Both the position numbers and the translations under genes were made by a program. This document shows, piece by piece, positions 7,147 to 13,453 of a stretch of 14,337 nucleotides of DNA (within the stretch, counting starts at the first letter, position 1; every line of letters begins with the position of its first letter). The notes under the pieces are model-generated. The model saw only the letters and a list, made by a program, of their open reading frames with translations. It had not been told where the DNA came from and ran no database searches. Source of the stretch: CAZDOD01 sp964506935 (lineage in GTDB: Bacteria; Desulfobacterota; Zymogenia; Zymogenales; Zymogenaceae); assembly GCA_964506935.1 (NCBI GenBank), contig CAZDOD010000064.1, positions 1 to 14,337 of the forward strand, written 5' to 3'.

Positions 7147-8190
7147 TTACTTCAAAATCGGCTCACCGTTGTATGTAACAGATCCAAGAATCTTTTCAGC
7201 CTTTTTAGCCAAATCACTGGGGAGCGGTGAATATTTGACCGCCGTGGTGTGCACCTGCCCATCGCTGACCACCCACATGAGGAGATCAAGGAGGGCCTTT
7301 GCATCTTCATATGTCCTTTTGTCGTAGTTCTGTTCCTTATAGAGGATTATCCATGTAAGGGCAGCAATCGGATATCCTTCGGAGGCGTCGGTATTGGCAA
7401 TGTAGGTTCTGGTATCATCGGGGATATTTTCCGGAACAGCAAGGCTCGTGGATTCTATAGTGGGAAGTACGAATTTTCCGCTCTTGTTCTCAAGCATTGC
7501 AACCGGCATCTCATTTTCTATGGCATAAGCCAGTTCGACATAGCCGACGGCACCCGGAGTCTGCTGAATCAAGCCTGCGACGCCCGCGTTTTTAGGGGCG
7601 CCGAGGCCAGCTGGCCACTCGACGGTCTTGCCCGAGCCGACGTCTTTTGCCCACTCCTCGTTAATCAGCTCCAAGTATCCGGTGAAATTCTGCGTAGTCC
7701 CGCTGGCATCGGAACGATGGATGATTAGGATATCCATGTTAGGTAGCTCAACATCGGGATTCAGCTTTGCGATGGCCGGGTCATTCCACTTCACGACATT
7801 CGCAAGGAATATATCCGCCAGCACCTCCTGAGAGAGCTTCAGCGCGGGGTTCCCCGGAAGATTATAGGTCACAACCACGGCCCCGAGACACGTGGGGATA
7901 TGGATGATTTCGCCGGGGGCTTTTGCGATATCTTCATCCGTCATGAAGGCATCGGTTCCGCCGAATTCCGTTACCTTTGCGAGTAGCTGCTTGATACCCG
8001 TGCCCGAACCTACGCCCTGGTAGTTGACCTTTACCCCAAACTCCTTGTGGTATGCGTCAAACATCTTGGTATAGACCGGGAGGGGGAATGTCGCCCCTGC
8101 ACCGATGATCTCCTTTTCGGTCGAAGTAATCCGGTGTGAGCAACTCATGATCAAGGCACCAGCCGCAATTAGTACCAATATTTTTTTCAT
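7147..8190 (-). CDS. pstS: Phosphate ABC transporter substrate-binding lipoprotein PstS
   Basis: Using the ATG at 8190 gives 347 residues. That start has GGAGG five bases upstream and opens directly into a lipoprotein signal peptide (MKKILVLIAAGALIMSC) with C17 as the lipidated cysteine. The longer frame from 8268 would place the start inside the promoter and is rejected. Phosphate ligands of E. coli PstS all align at a constant offset of 24: T34 and F35 (GATF), S62 (GSG), D80 (GGTDA), R159, and S163-G164-T165 (HRSDASGTT). The KNAGVAGLIQQTPGAVGYVE block is also typical. PstS binds periplasmic phosphate and hands it to PstCA. It is first in the pst run, preceded by a Pho box. A lipid anchor is less common for PstS in Gram-negative bacteria than a free periplasmic form. 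Confidence 0.96.
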   Translation of the reverse strand: MKKILVLIAAGALIMSCSHRITSTEKEIIGAGATFPLPVYTKMFDAYHKEFGVKVNYQGVGSGTGIKQLLAKVTEFGGTDAFMTDEDIAKAPGEIIHIPTCLGAVVVTYNLPGNPALKLSQEVLADIFLANVVKWNDPAIAKLNPDVELPNMDILIIHRSDASGTTQNFTGYLELINEEWAKDVGSGKTVEWPAGLGAPKNAGVAGLIQQTPGAVGYVELAYAIENEMPVAMLENKSGKFVLPTIESTSLAVPENIPDDTRTYIANTDASEGYPIAALTWIILYKEQNYDKRTYEDAKALLDLLMWVVSDGQVHTTAVKYSPLPSDLAKKAEKILGSVTYNGEPILK

Positions 8191-8195
8191 AAATA

Positions 8196-8201
8196 CCTCC
8201 T
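8196..8201 (-). promoter_or_regulatory. Ribosome-binding site of pstS
   Basis: AGGAGG on the minus strand, five bases before the ATG at 8190. It decides the start over the upstream in-frame ATG at 8268. It is complementary to a CCTCCT at 8240-8245 in the same leader. Confidence 0.85.
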
Positions 8202-8257
8202 TATTTTTCATCAAAAGGCAAAGTCCTTTCAAATTTCTTAGGAGGATAGTGTCCTTT

Positions 8258-8297
8258 TGTATATACATGATGAGTGTTATGTAAATTTTGTGTAAAT
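8258..8297 (-). promoter_or_regulatory. Pho box and promoter of pstS
   Basis: On the minus strand two 7-bp direct repeats, TTTACAC (8296-8290) and TTTACAT (8285-8279), are separated by AAAA. This is the same 7-4-7 bp layout as E. coli Pho boxes (CTGTCAT, four A/T, CTGTCAT) and close to the TTTACA-type repeats bound by Bacillus PhoP. A candidate -10, TATATA or TATACA (8265-8258), lies 13-15 bp downstream, so the box takes the place of the -35, as in PhoB-activated promoters. The position ahead of pstS and the phoB gene nearby support the call; the start of transcription is inferred. Confidence 0.75.
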
Positions 8298-8346
8298 TTT
8301 TTATTTGTATTTTCAGATAAGAGAGTCAGTCAAGAATTCAAACTGT

Positions 8347-8368
8347 GAGATCGAGCGATTTAGATCTC
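8347..8368 (-). terminator. Weak hairpin after phoR
   Basis: Inverted repeat GAGATC/GATCTC (6-bp arms, 10-base loop) beginning at the last base of the phoR stop codon, followed by ACAGTTTG rather than a U-run. It could partly separate phoBR from pst transcription. Confidence 0.35.
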
Positions 8369-10101
8369 TACACCCTATTTTTAGGAATCGTCACTGTAAA
8401 TGTCGTCCCCTGGTCCCGCTTGCTCTCTACCCTTATCTTCCCGTTGTGCAAAAGGACAATATATTTTACTATTGCAAGCCCCAATCCCGTCCCACCTAGA
8501 CTGCGGGAGCGCGATTTGTCAACACGATAGAACCGCTCGAAGATCCTCGGTATGTCTTCTGTTGGTATTCCGATTCCGGTGTCTTTTACGGTGAAGAGGA
8601 GCGAGTGGTCGTCAGAGTCGACACCGATCGCAATCCCCCCCTTTTCGGTATATTTTATGGCATTATCGACAAGGTTGATTATCATCTGCTCCAGTTTAAA
8701 TGGATCGGCAAAGATTGCCGTGCTCCCATCCCTCACATTTAAATCCAATGTAAGCCCTTTTTTCTCCAGCTCCTTTTCAAATATCTTGACGGCGTTTTTT
8801 ACCAATTCGCCAAATTTTACGGTCTCTAGTTGTAGCAGGGCGCCCTTTTCCTCAAGCTCGGACAGTAGCGAAATGTCTTTTACTATCGCAATTAGCCTTT
8901 CTGTGTTGGATTGGATTTTCTCTAAATAACGGGCCTTCTCCTCGTCGGTCTCCCCTTCCAGTGTTTCCAAAAAGCCCTTTATCACCGCAAGTGGTGTCCT
9001 CAACTCATGGGAGACGTTGGATACAAATTCCCTCTTTATCTTTTCGAGGTCTTTCATCTCTGTGATGTCATGAAAGGTAAAAACCATCTCCTTTTTTGAT
9101 TCTATATATGCCGCGCTGCACAAAAATGTCCTATTTGAAATATTCAGTTCTTGATAAACACCTTTTTTATCGCCCCTTACCTTCTTTATGATCTCGCCGA
9201 GCTCCGGCTCCCTTATGATTTCCCAAAAGTATCTCCCCGGTGTGGCGCCGCTTCCCGAAATATCTACAAAGCTATCGTTGATGAGGACGATCTTCCCCTG
9301 ACTGTCGAGCACCAGAAGACCCTCCTTCATCGAAGAGATAATGCTCAAGAGCTCGTCCTTCTGACGAGACAGCTCGTCGAACAACGACTGAATTCTCTCG
9401 GTCATGAAGTTGAAGCGGTCGGAAAGCTCTTTCAATTCGTCGTTTCGTTTTAGAAAGACCCTTTTTGTGAAATCGCCCTCGGCGACACTCTTTGCGGCGT
9501 CTCCGATCTCTCTGATGGGGTGGGAGAGGCTTCGAGCAACTATAAGCGATCCGAACAGTGCAAGGACTGTGATTGCTATTACGATAAAAAGTATCCTTTT
9601 TTGAAGCGTGTTTATGAGGACGTCAATATCTCGAATAAATAGGCTGAGCCGCAAAAAGCCGATGATCGAATCGTTTTCCACAAGCGGGAGGGCGACGTAG
9701 AGCATCTCTTCCTTGACTGTGCCGCTCAGTCGAAGCGATGTGCCTATATCCCCCTTTTTCGCCTGAATTATCTCGGGCCGATCGCTGTGATTTTCGAGGA
9801 GCTTCGGATCCTCCTCCGAATCGATGAGGACAACTCCATCCGGGTCTATGATCGTGATCCTGGTGTTTGTTTCACTTCTTATCGACTTTACGATTTCATT
9901 CAATTTATCGATGTCGTTTGTCATGACCAGAGGGATTACCTGCGGTTTTAGGGTGTTTCCCATATCTTTCAATTTATCGGTCAAGGTATCAATATAGTGC
10001 GATCTGATCAGTTGAAAAGAGAAGGCAACAATGGAGAAGGTAATAAGAACGATGAGAAAAAAGTACCCTGCAAATAGTTTCAGAAAGAGTGATTTTTTCA
10101 T
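8368..10101 (-). CDS. phoR: Phosphate regulon sensor histidine kinase PhoR
   Basis: A 577-residue membrane histidine kinase. Order: TM1 at 11-32; a periplasmic domain at about 33-168 with the Cache-like block DPDGVVLIDSEEDP...NHSDRPE (86-109); TM2 at about 169-190; HAMP to about 240; a PAS domain at about 248-345; HisKA with phospho-acceptor H365 in SNVSHELRTP; then HATPase with N-box N476/N480, G1 box DTGIGI (507-512) and G2 box GGTGLGLAI. The large periplasmic domain is as in Bacillus-type PhoR and unlike E. coli PhoR, which has almost none. The kinase phosphorylates PhoB when phosphate is scarce, under control of Pst/PhoU. Its ATG overlaps the phoB stop by four bases. The assignment as PhoR rests on phoB and pst context as well as domain order. 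Confidence 0.93.
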   Translation of the reverse strand: MKKSLFLKLFAGYFFLIVLITFSIVAFSFQLIRSHYIDTLTDKLKDMGNTLKPQVIPLVMTNDIDKLNEIVKSIRSETNTRITIIDPDGVVLIDSEEDPKLLENHSDRPEIIQAKKGDIGTSLRLSGTVKEEMLYVALPLVENDSIIGFLRLSLFIRDIDVLINTLQKRILFIVIAITVLALFGSLIVARSLSHPIREIGDAAKSVAEGDFTKRVFLKRNDELKELSDRFNFMTERIQSLFDELSRQKDELLSIISSMKEGLLVLDSQGKIVLINDSFVDISGSGATPGRYFWEIIREPELGEIIKKVRGDKKGVYQELNISNRTFLCSAAYIESKKEMVFTFHDITEMKDLEKIKREFVSNVSHELRTPLAVIKGFLETLEGETDEEKARYLEKIQSNTERLIAIVKDISLLSELEEKGALLQLETVKFGELVKNAVKIFEKELEKKGLTLDLNVRDGSTAIFADPFKLEQMIINLVDNAIKYTEKGGIAIGVDSDDHSLLFTVKDTGIGIPTEDIPRIFERFYRVDKSRSRSLGGTGLGLAIVKYIVLLHNGKIRVESKRDQGTTFTVTIPKNRV

Positions 10102-10775
10102 ACTTCCAACTTATATCCAATTCCCCTTATACTTTTGATAAGCATGGCGGCCGTCCCGAGCTTTTTGCGTAGATTCTTTACATGCATATCTATCGTCCTG
10201 TCGATAACGATCTTCTCATCGCCCCAGAGATAATCGAGAATCTGATCCCTCGAAAACACGATCCCCCTCTTTGTCGCAAGTAGTTTTAAGATCTTGAATT
10301 CTGTCGTCGTCAGCTCAACCCTTTCGCCCCGAACGTATGTCTCATATTTCTCAAGATCAACGGTCAGCATATCCCCGACCTCAAGCTTCTTCTCCCCCTT
10401 TTCAGTCTTCCTCCTCAAGACCGCCTTCACACGGGCAACCATCTCCCTTGGCGAAAAGGGTTTCGTGATGTAATCATCCGCACCGAGCTCCAACCCGATT
10501 ACCCTGTCGGATTCCGTGTCCTTCGCGCTCAAGATGATAATCGGGACATCGGAGAAATCATCCATCCGCTTTAGCTTTTTACATATCTCAAGGCCGTCTT
10601 CATCGGGTAACATCAGATCGAGGATAATCAGGTCGGGCTTCTTTTTGTTTATGAAATTGTAGAAGCCCTTCGCATTCTGAAAACCCTTCGCCTGAAATCC
10701 CGACCTCTCGAGATTGACCGTGACGACCTCCAAGATGTCGGGCTCATCATCGACTATGGCTATCAGATTACTCAT
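10098..10775 (-). CDS. phoB: Phosphate regulon response regulator PhoB
   Basis: A 225-residue OmpR/PhoB-class regulator. The receiver domain (about 3-120) has the acidic pair D9-D10, phospho-acceptor D53 in ILDLMLP, S83 and K105 in TKPFSP. The C-terminal winged helix (about 130-225) has the TTTEFKILKLLA and SRDQILDYLWG segments, the recognition region RTIDMHVKNLRKKLG, and ends in SIRGIGYKLEV. When phosphorylated by PhoR it binds Pho boxes and recruits RNA polymerase; the direct repeats upstream of pstS are its likely target. It is first in the phoBR pair, coupled to phoR by an ATGA overlap. No Shine-Dalgarno sequence is seen before its ATG. Confidence 0.95.
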   Translation of the reverse strand: MSNLIAIVDDEPDILEVVTVNLERSGFQAKGFQNAKGFYNFINKKKPDLIILDLMLPDEDGLEICKKLKRMDDFSDVPIIILSAKDTESDRVIGLELGADDYITKPFSPREMVARVKAVLRRKTEKGEKKLEVGDMLTVDLEKYETYVRGERVELTTTEFKILKLLATKRGIVFSRDQILDYLWGDEKIVIDRTIDMHVKNLRKKLGTAAMLIKSIRGIGYKLEV

Positions 10776-10795
10776 CTAAATATGGGAAAACTGAA

Positions 10796-10825
10796 ATTAA
10801 AAATCGTACTTTACATCCGTGTAAC
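10796..10825 (-). promoter_or_regulatory. Candidate phoB promoter with a Pho half-site
   Basis: On the minus strand a -35-like GTTACA (10825-10820) is 18 bp from TTTAAT (10801-10796, five of six matches to TATAAT). The -35 lies in GTTACAC (10825-10819), one base different from the pstS Pho-box repeat, but the second repeat is not conserved (GTAAAGT). Autoregulation by PhoB is plausible but weakly supported. Confidence 0.35.
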
Positions 10826-11092
10826 GGGGATAATGATAAGCTATTTTGAAACACTCGCTTTTTTCGCAAAAAGTAAAATTGGATTGACGCTCCATGAAAG
10901 GATATTATCACATTGCGAAAAAGAAGGACAGCCAAAAAAACGTTCGGGATTTGTCATCGGCATCACGGGGAGCTTCGCTTCCGATCTATTGACCTTGGGG
11001 GATTCGGAGCGGAGTGAAAAATATGACATCAGGACAAAAATCACCATCGGATCCAGAAAAGTCGGGATCAATCTTACAAACTGATTTGAACA

Positions 11093-11123
11093 AGATAGGG
11101 GGGACAAAATGCCCCCCTTATCT
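11093..11123 (-). terminator. Hairpin downstream of the triplicated membrane protein gene
   Basis: Six G-C pairs (GGGGGG/CCCCCC) plus an AGATA/TATCT stem extension with a one-base bulge and an 8-base loop. It lies 15 bases past the stop codon at 11138. In that direction it is followed by TGTTC, only a weak U-tract, so the terminator is probable but not textbook. It would insulate phoB from upstream transcription. Confidence 0.6.
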
Positions 11124-11137
11124 CCGCTTTACTTTCG

Positions 11138-11605
11138 CTATCTCTCAATCAAGATAAATATTCCGGCCAGGATTGCGAGGACTGCGGATACGACACCACC
11201 GACAGCAACCGTGCTCAACGCCGTCAGCCCCGCGATGATGAGCCAAATCGCGAGTAGGAGCTTCCCGATATTTTTCCCGAGCTTCTTCCAGTTGATACCG
11301 ATCAGGATTAATATGCCGGCGGCGATGGCGAGGACGGCCAAGAGTAACCCGAGCCCTGAAAAGCTCACCCCGATGATGGGAAATAGGCCCCATATTATAA
11401 GCCAGATTCCCAGAAGCAGCATGCCGATCTCAAGGGCACCGCTCACCCGCCCCAGTGCAATGATAATGACTACGCCCGTGACGATTGCGAAGATATCCAA
11501 TATCAGGCCGAGGCCGGAGACCCTCATCGCAACGATCGAGAGCACACCGAGGGCAATAAGTAGAATCCCCAAAAGGAGCATCCCCAATTTTTTATTAACC
11601 GCCAT
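11138..11605 (-). CDS. Hydrophobic membrane protein of three 53-residue internal repeats, unknown function
   Basis: A 155-residue, extremely hydrophobic protein that I cannot assign to a named family with confidence. It consists of three tandem copies of a two-helix unit: LGMLLLGILLI at 7-17, IGMLLLGIWLI at 60-70 and IGKLLLAIWLI at 113-123, exactly 53 residues apart. The second helix of each unit shows SGLGL at 30 and 83 and the matching VGGVV region at 135-139, followed by an AIxxG turn (40-44, 93-97, 144-148). Six membrane helices are expected. The only charged loops are short: K5-K6, R28, R53, E59 and a KKLGKN stretch at 107-112. The ATG at 11605 has AGGAGG five bases upstream, so the gene is very likely translated. 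It is followed by a hairpin and then phoB on the same strand, but no Pho box is visible before it. The fold is reminiscent of small multi-pass DUF/HdeD-like proteins (low confidence). Confidence 0.75.
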   Translation of the reverse strand: MAVNKKLGMLLLGILLIALGVLSIVAMRVSGLGLILDIFAIVTGVVIIIALGRVSGALEIGMLLLGIWLIIWGLFPIIGVSFSGLGLLLAVLAIAAGILILIGINWKKLGKNIGKLLLAIWLIIAGLTALSTVAVGGVVSAVLAILAGIFILIER

Positions 11606-11742
11606 TTCTTCCTCCTATTAAAAAATGTTGTTTAATACGATAATATATCTTTACTACCTCTACGACGCCAAATCAAGAGTTTTTTTAAAAGCTTTATTAA
11701 AGCTACGCAACTTTTTTTCTTAGATGCAAAAAAAAGTGGAAA

Positions 11743-11770
11743 TTGACAACATTCGGAGAAAATTTTAAAT
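11743..11770 (+). promoter_or_regulatory. Possible distal promoter
   Basis: Consensus -35 TTGACA at 11743-11748, 16 bp from TTAAAT (11765-11770, four of six). If used, the glycosyltransferase transcript would carry a leader of roughly 370 bases. In such AT-rich DNA chance matches are common. Confidence 0.3.
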
Positions 11771-12040
11771 CCCTTTTCGACCAGAAAAGTTACAGGTCAA
11801 ATCTACACCTCCAAATACCCCTATGATTCAAAACTCCAAATTACCCTCCCAATATAAGCTTTTTTTTCATAGATTACACAATATATATTACAAGATACAT
11901 CTTGGCATTCACTTCACCAATTTGATGCTCAATAACAAAAATATATCAAATAATAAATCTTTGAACCTGCTATTATTGATTCCATCCTCAAAAAATACTA
12001 AAGTGATCGCATTTATTTTACTCTCCTAAAGGAATACGAT

Positions 12041-12068
12041 TTGACTTAGTTTGTTTTTTTAGTATAAT
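12041..12068 (+). promoter_or_regulatory. Sigma70-type promoter of the TreT-like gene
   Basis: TTGACT (12041-12046) and a perfect TATAAT (12063-12068) are separated by 16 bp. This is the best promoter match in the window. It predicts transcription from about 12075 and a leader of about 75 bases before the ATG at 12149. Confidence 0.75.
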
Positions 12069-12148
12069 ACACGTAATAAAAAAGTTGGCCCTTTTTTTCA
12101 TTGATTTAAGACAGTTTTGTAGACATTTTTTTGCAATCAAAGGATACA

Positions 12149-13360
12149 ATGCGAGAGAATCTAATTCGATATAGGAGAGTAGTCGGAAATGACATCATAG
12201 AAAGGCTTTTTGCAAAAGTAGAGAATATAAAAACAAAGCATATAGCTTGTATCAGTTCAACCTATCAGGGGGGAGGAGTCGCGGAAATGCTTAACAGCAT
12301 TGTGCCCCTCTTTGATGATCTAGGGTTGTCATTCGGATGGAGGATTTTGCACGGATCCCCCAACTTCTTTACCATAACAAAGAAATATCACAATGCACTC
12401 CAGGGAGACAAAATTAACCTCTCAAAAAGAAAAAAAAATATTTACTATGAGACAAACAGGAGATTTTCTAAATTTACCCACCTTGACCACGACCTTATCA
12501 TCGTTCATGATCCACAACCCCTGCCGCTGATTGATTTCTACGAAAAAGAGCAGCCCTGGATTTTAAGATGTCACATTGACTTTAAAAATCCTAACCCTGA
12601 ACTCTGGGAGTATCTTTCAGGATTTATCAAGAAATATGACCACATGGTTATTTCTAATGAAGTATATAAAAAAGAGGATATACCCATTACACAGAGTATC
12701 ATATACCCTGCTATCGATCCTCTAACCCTAAAAAACAAGCCGATTAGCATAAAAACCATCAGCACTTACCTGACAAAGTTCGGGATAGATCTGAGCAGGC
12801 CGATTATTTCCCAGGTCTCTAGATTCGATAAATTCAAGGATCCCAAGGGTGTCCTGAAAGTATTTGAAATAGTGAGAAAACAGGTAGATTGCCAATTGGT
12901 CCTCCTGGGGTCACTGGCGATGGATGATCCCGAGGGGCAAAAGATATTCAGTGATGTTGAGCGGGCAAGAGAAAAAAGCGCCTATAAAGACGATATCCGA
13001 CTGTTACTGGTGGAAAATGATATTCTGGTCAACGCCCTCCAGAGTGCATCGACTGTAGTTATTCAGAAGTCCACCCGGGAGGGATTCGGCCTGGTAGTTG
13101 CAGAGGCCCTCTATAAAAAAACCCCGGTGGTGGCGTCGAACGTAGGAGGTATACCGTTTCAGGTTATTGATGGTGTCACCGGTTTTTTACATGAACCTAA
13201 TGATATTAAGGGATTTGCCGAGTCAATCTTGATGTTGCTTTCTGACGAGAAGTTGCGGGATGAATTGGGGGAGAACGGTCACGAACACGTGCGAAAGAAC
13301 TTCCTGATCACACGTCTCATGCTCGACTGGATGAACCTATTTGAGCAGTATCTAACCTGA
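12149..13360 (+). CDS. GT4 glycosyltransferase, trehalose synthase (TreT)-like
   Basis: A 403-residue retaining GT-B glycosyltransferase. The N-terminal domain carries STYQGGGVAEML (37-48), the segment FGWRILHGSPNFFTITKKYHN (62-82), HDPQP (120-124) and RCHIDF (140-145), all typical of TreT, which joins NDP-glucose and glucose to form trehalose. The C-terminal domain has the donor-site QVSRFDKFKDP (222-232, R225 and K230) and the GT4 E-x7-E motif, E311 and E319, in STREGFGLVVAEAL. No membrane segment is present, so it is cytoplasmic. The ATG at 12149 is chosen: AAAGGA lies four bases upstream, whereas the in-frame TTG at 12131 has no such site. The next gene is a GT20 trehalose-phosphate synthase, supporting a trehalose or related glucoside role. 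Product specificity is inferred; a related sugar or glycerate acceptor cannot be excluded. Confidence 0.82.
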   Translation: MRENLIRYRRVVGNDIIERLFAKVENIKTKHIACISSTYQGGGVAEMLNSIVPLFDDLGLSFGWRILHGSPNFFTITKKYHNALQGDKINLSKRKKNIYYETNRRFSKFTHLDHDLIIVHDPQPLPLIDFYEKEQPWILRCHIDFKNPNPELWEYLSGFIKKYDHMVISNEVYKKEDIPITQSIIYPAIDPLTLKNKPISIKTISTYLTKFGIDLSRPIISQVSRFDKFKDPKGVLKVFEIVRKQVDCQLVLLGSLAMDDPEGQKIFSDVERAREKSAYKDDIRLLLVENDILVNALQSASTVVIQKSTREGFGLVVAEALYKKTPVVASNVGGIPFQVIDGVTGFLHEPNDIKGFAESILMLLSDEKLRDELGENGHEHVRKNFLITRLMLDWMNLFEQYLT

Positions 13361-13373
13361 ATCTCTTTGAGTT

Positions 13374-13403
13374 TTGACCATATACGACGATTCAATGTAA
13401 AAT
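13374..13403 (+). promoter_or_regulatory. Candidate promoter of the otsA-like gene
   Basis: TTGACC (13374-13379, five of six) and TAAAAT (13398-13403, five of six) with an 18-bp spacer, just after the TreT-like stop codon. The otsA-like gene may therefore have its own promoter in addition to read-through. The leader to the ATG at 13454 is AT-rich and has no Shine-Dalgarno sequence. Confidence 0.45.
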
Positions 13404-13453
13404 ACAATAACAATAGTAAACAACTATAATAAATACTATATAATAATGTGAAA

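Larger units (their letters stand above)
10776..11137. other. Intergenic region upstream of phoB
   Basis: About 360 bp between phoB and the next minus-strand gene. It holds the candidate phoB promoter at the left and a terminator-like hairpin at the right. Open frames exist on both strands (10782-11084 plus, 10841-11107 minus), but neither has a ribosome-binding site or a recognisable product, so no gene is called. The plus frame contains a short stretch, FVIGITGSFAS, that resembles the start of a P-loop kinase such as dephospho-CoA kinase, but lacks the GK[ST]. Confidence 0.5.
11606..12130. other. AT-rich divergent intergenic region
   Basis: About 525 bp separating the minus-strand membrane protein gene from the plus-strand glycosyltransferase. 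It contains poly-T and poly-A tracts, a short hairpin (11690-11704, 6-bp arms, 3-base loop), a consensus -35 TTGACA (11743-11748) with TTAAAT 16 bp later on the plus strand, and the near-consensus promoter at 12041-12068. A 68-codon open frame at 11823-12029 has no ribosome-binding site and low-complexity composition; it is not called as a gene. Confidence 0.6.

Noticed and set aside
8191..8268. Longer pstS start at ATG 8268 adding 26 residues
   Set aside because: The extension would begin inside the -10 region of the promoter and place a non-signal stretch before a perfect lipoprotein signal peptide; GGAGG precedes the ATG at 8190.
10098..10101. Four-base overlaps (phoB/phoR and, at 5413-5416, pstA/pstB) as possible frameshifts
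   Set aside because: Both are standard ATGA stop/start overlaps between intact genes, a sign of translational coupling.
10841..11107. 88-codon minus-strand open frame between phoB and the membrane protein gene
   Set aside because: It overlaps both the terminator hairpin and the phoB upstream region, has no ribosome-binding site and no recognisable product.
11823..12029. 68-codon plus-strand open frame in the AT-rich spacer
   Set aside because: No Shine-Dalgarno sequence, low-complexity Asn/Leu/Ile/Ser-rich composition, and it ends just before the strong promoter; it looks like chance in AT-rich DNA.
12131..12148. TTG start for the TreT-like gene
   Set aside because: The ATG at 12149 has AAAGGA just upstream, while the TTG has no ribosome-binding site.
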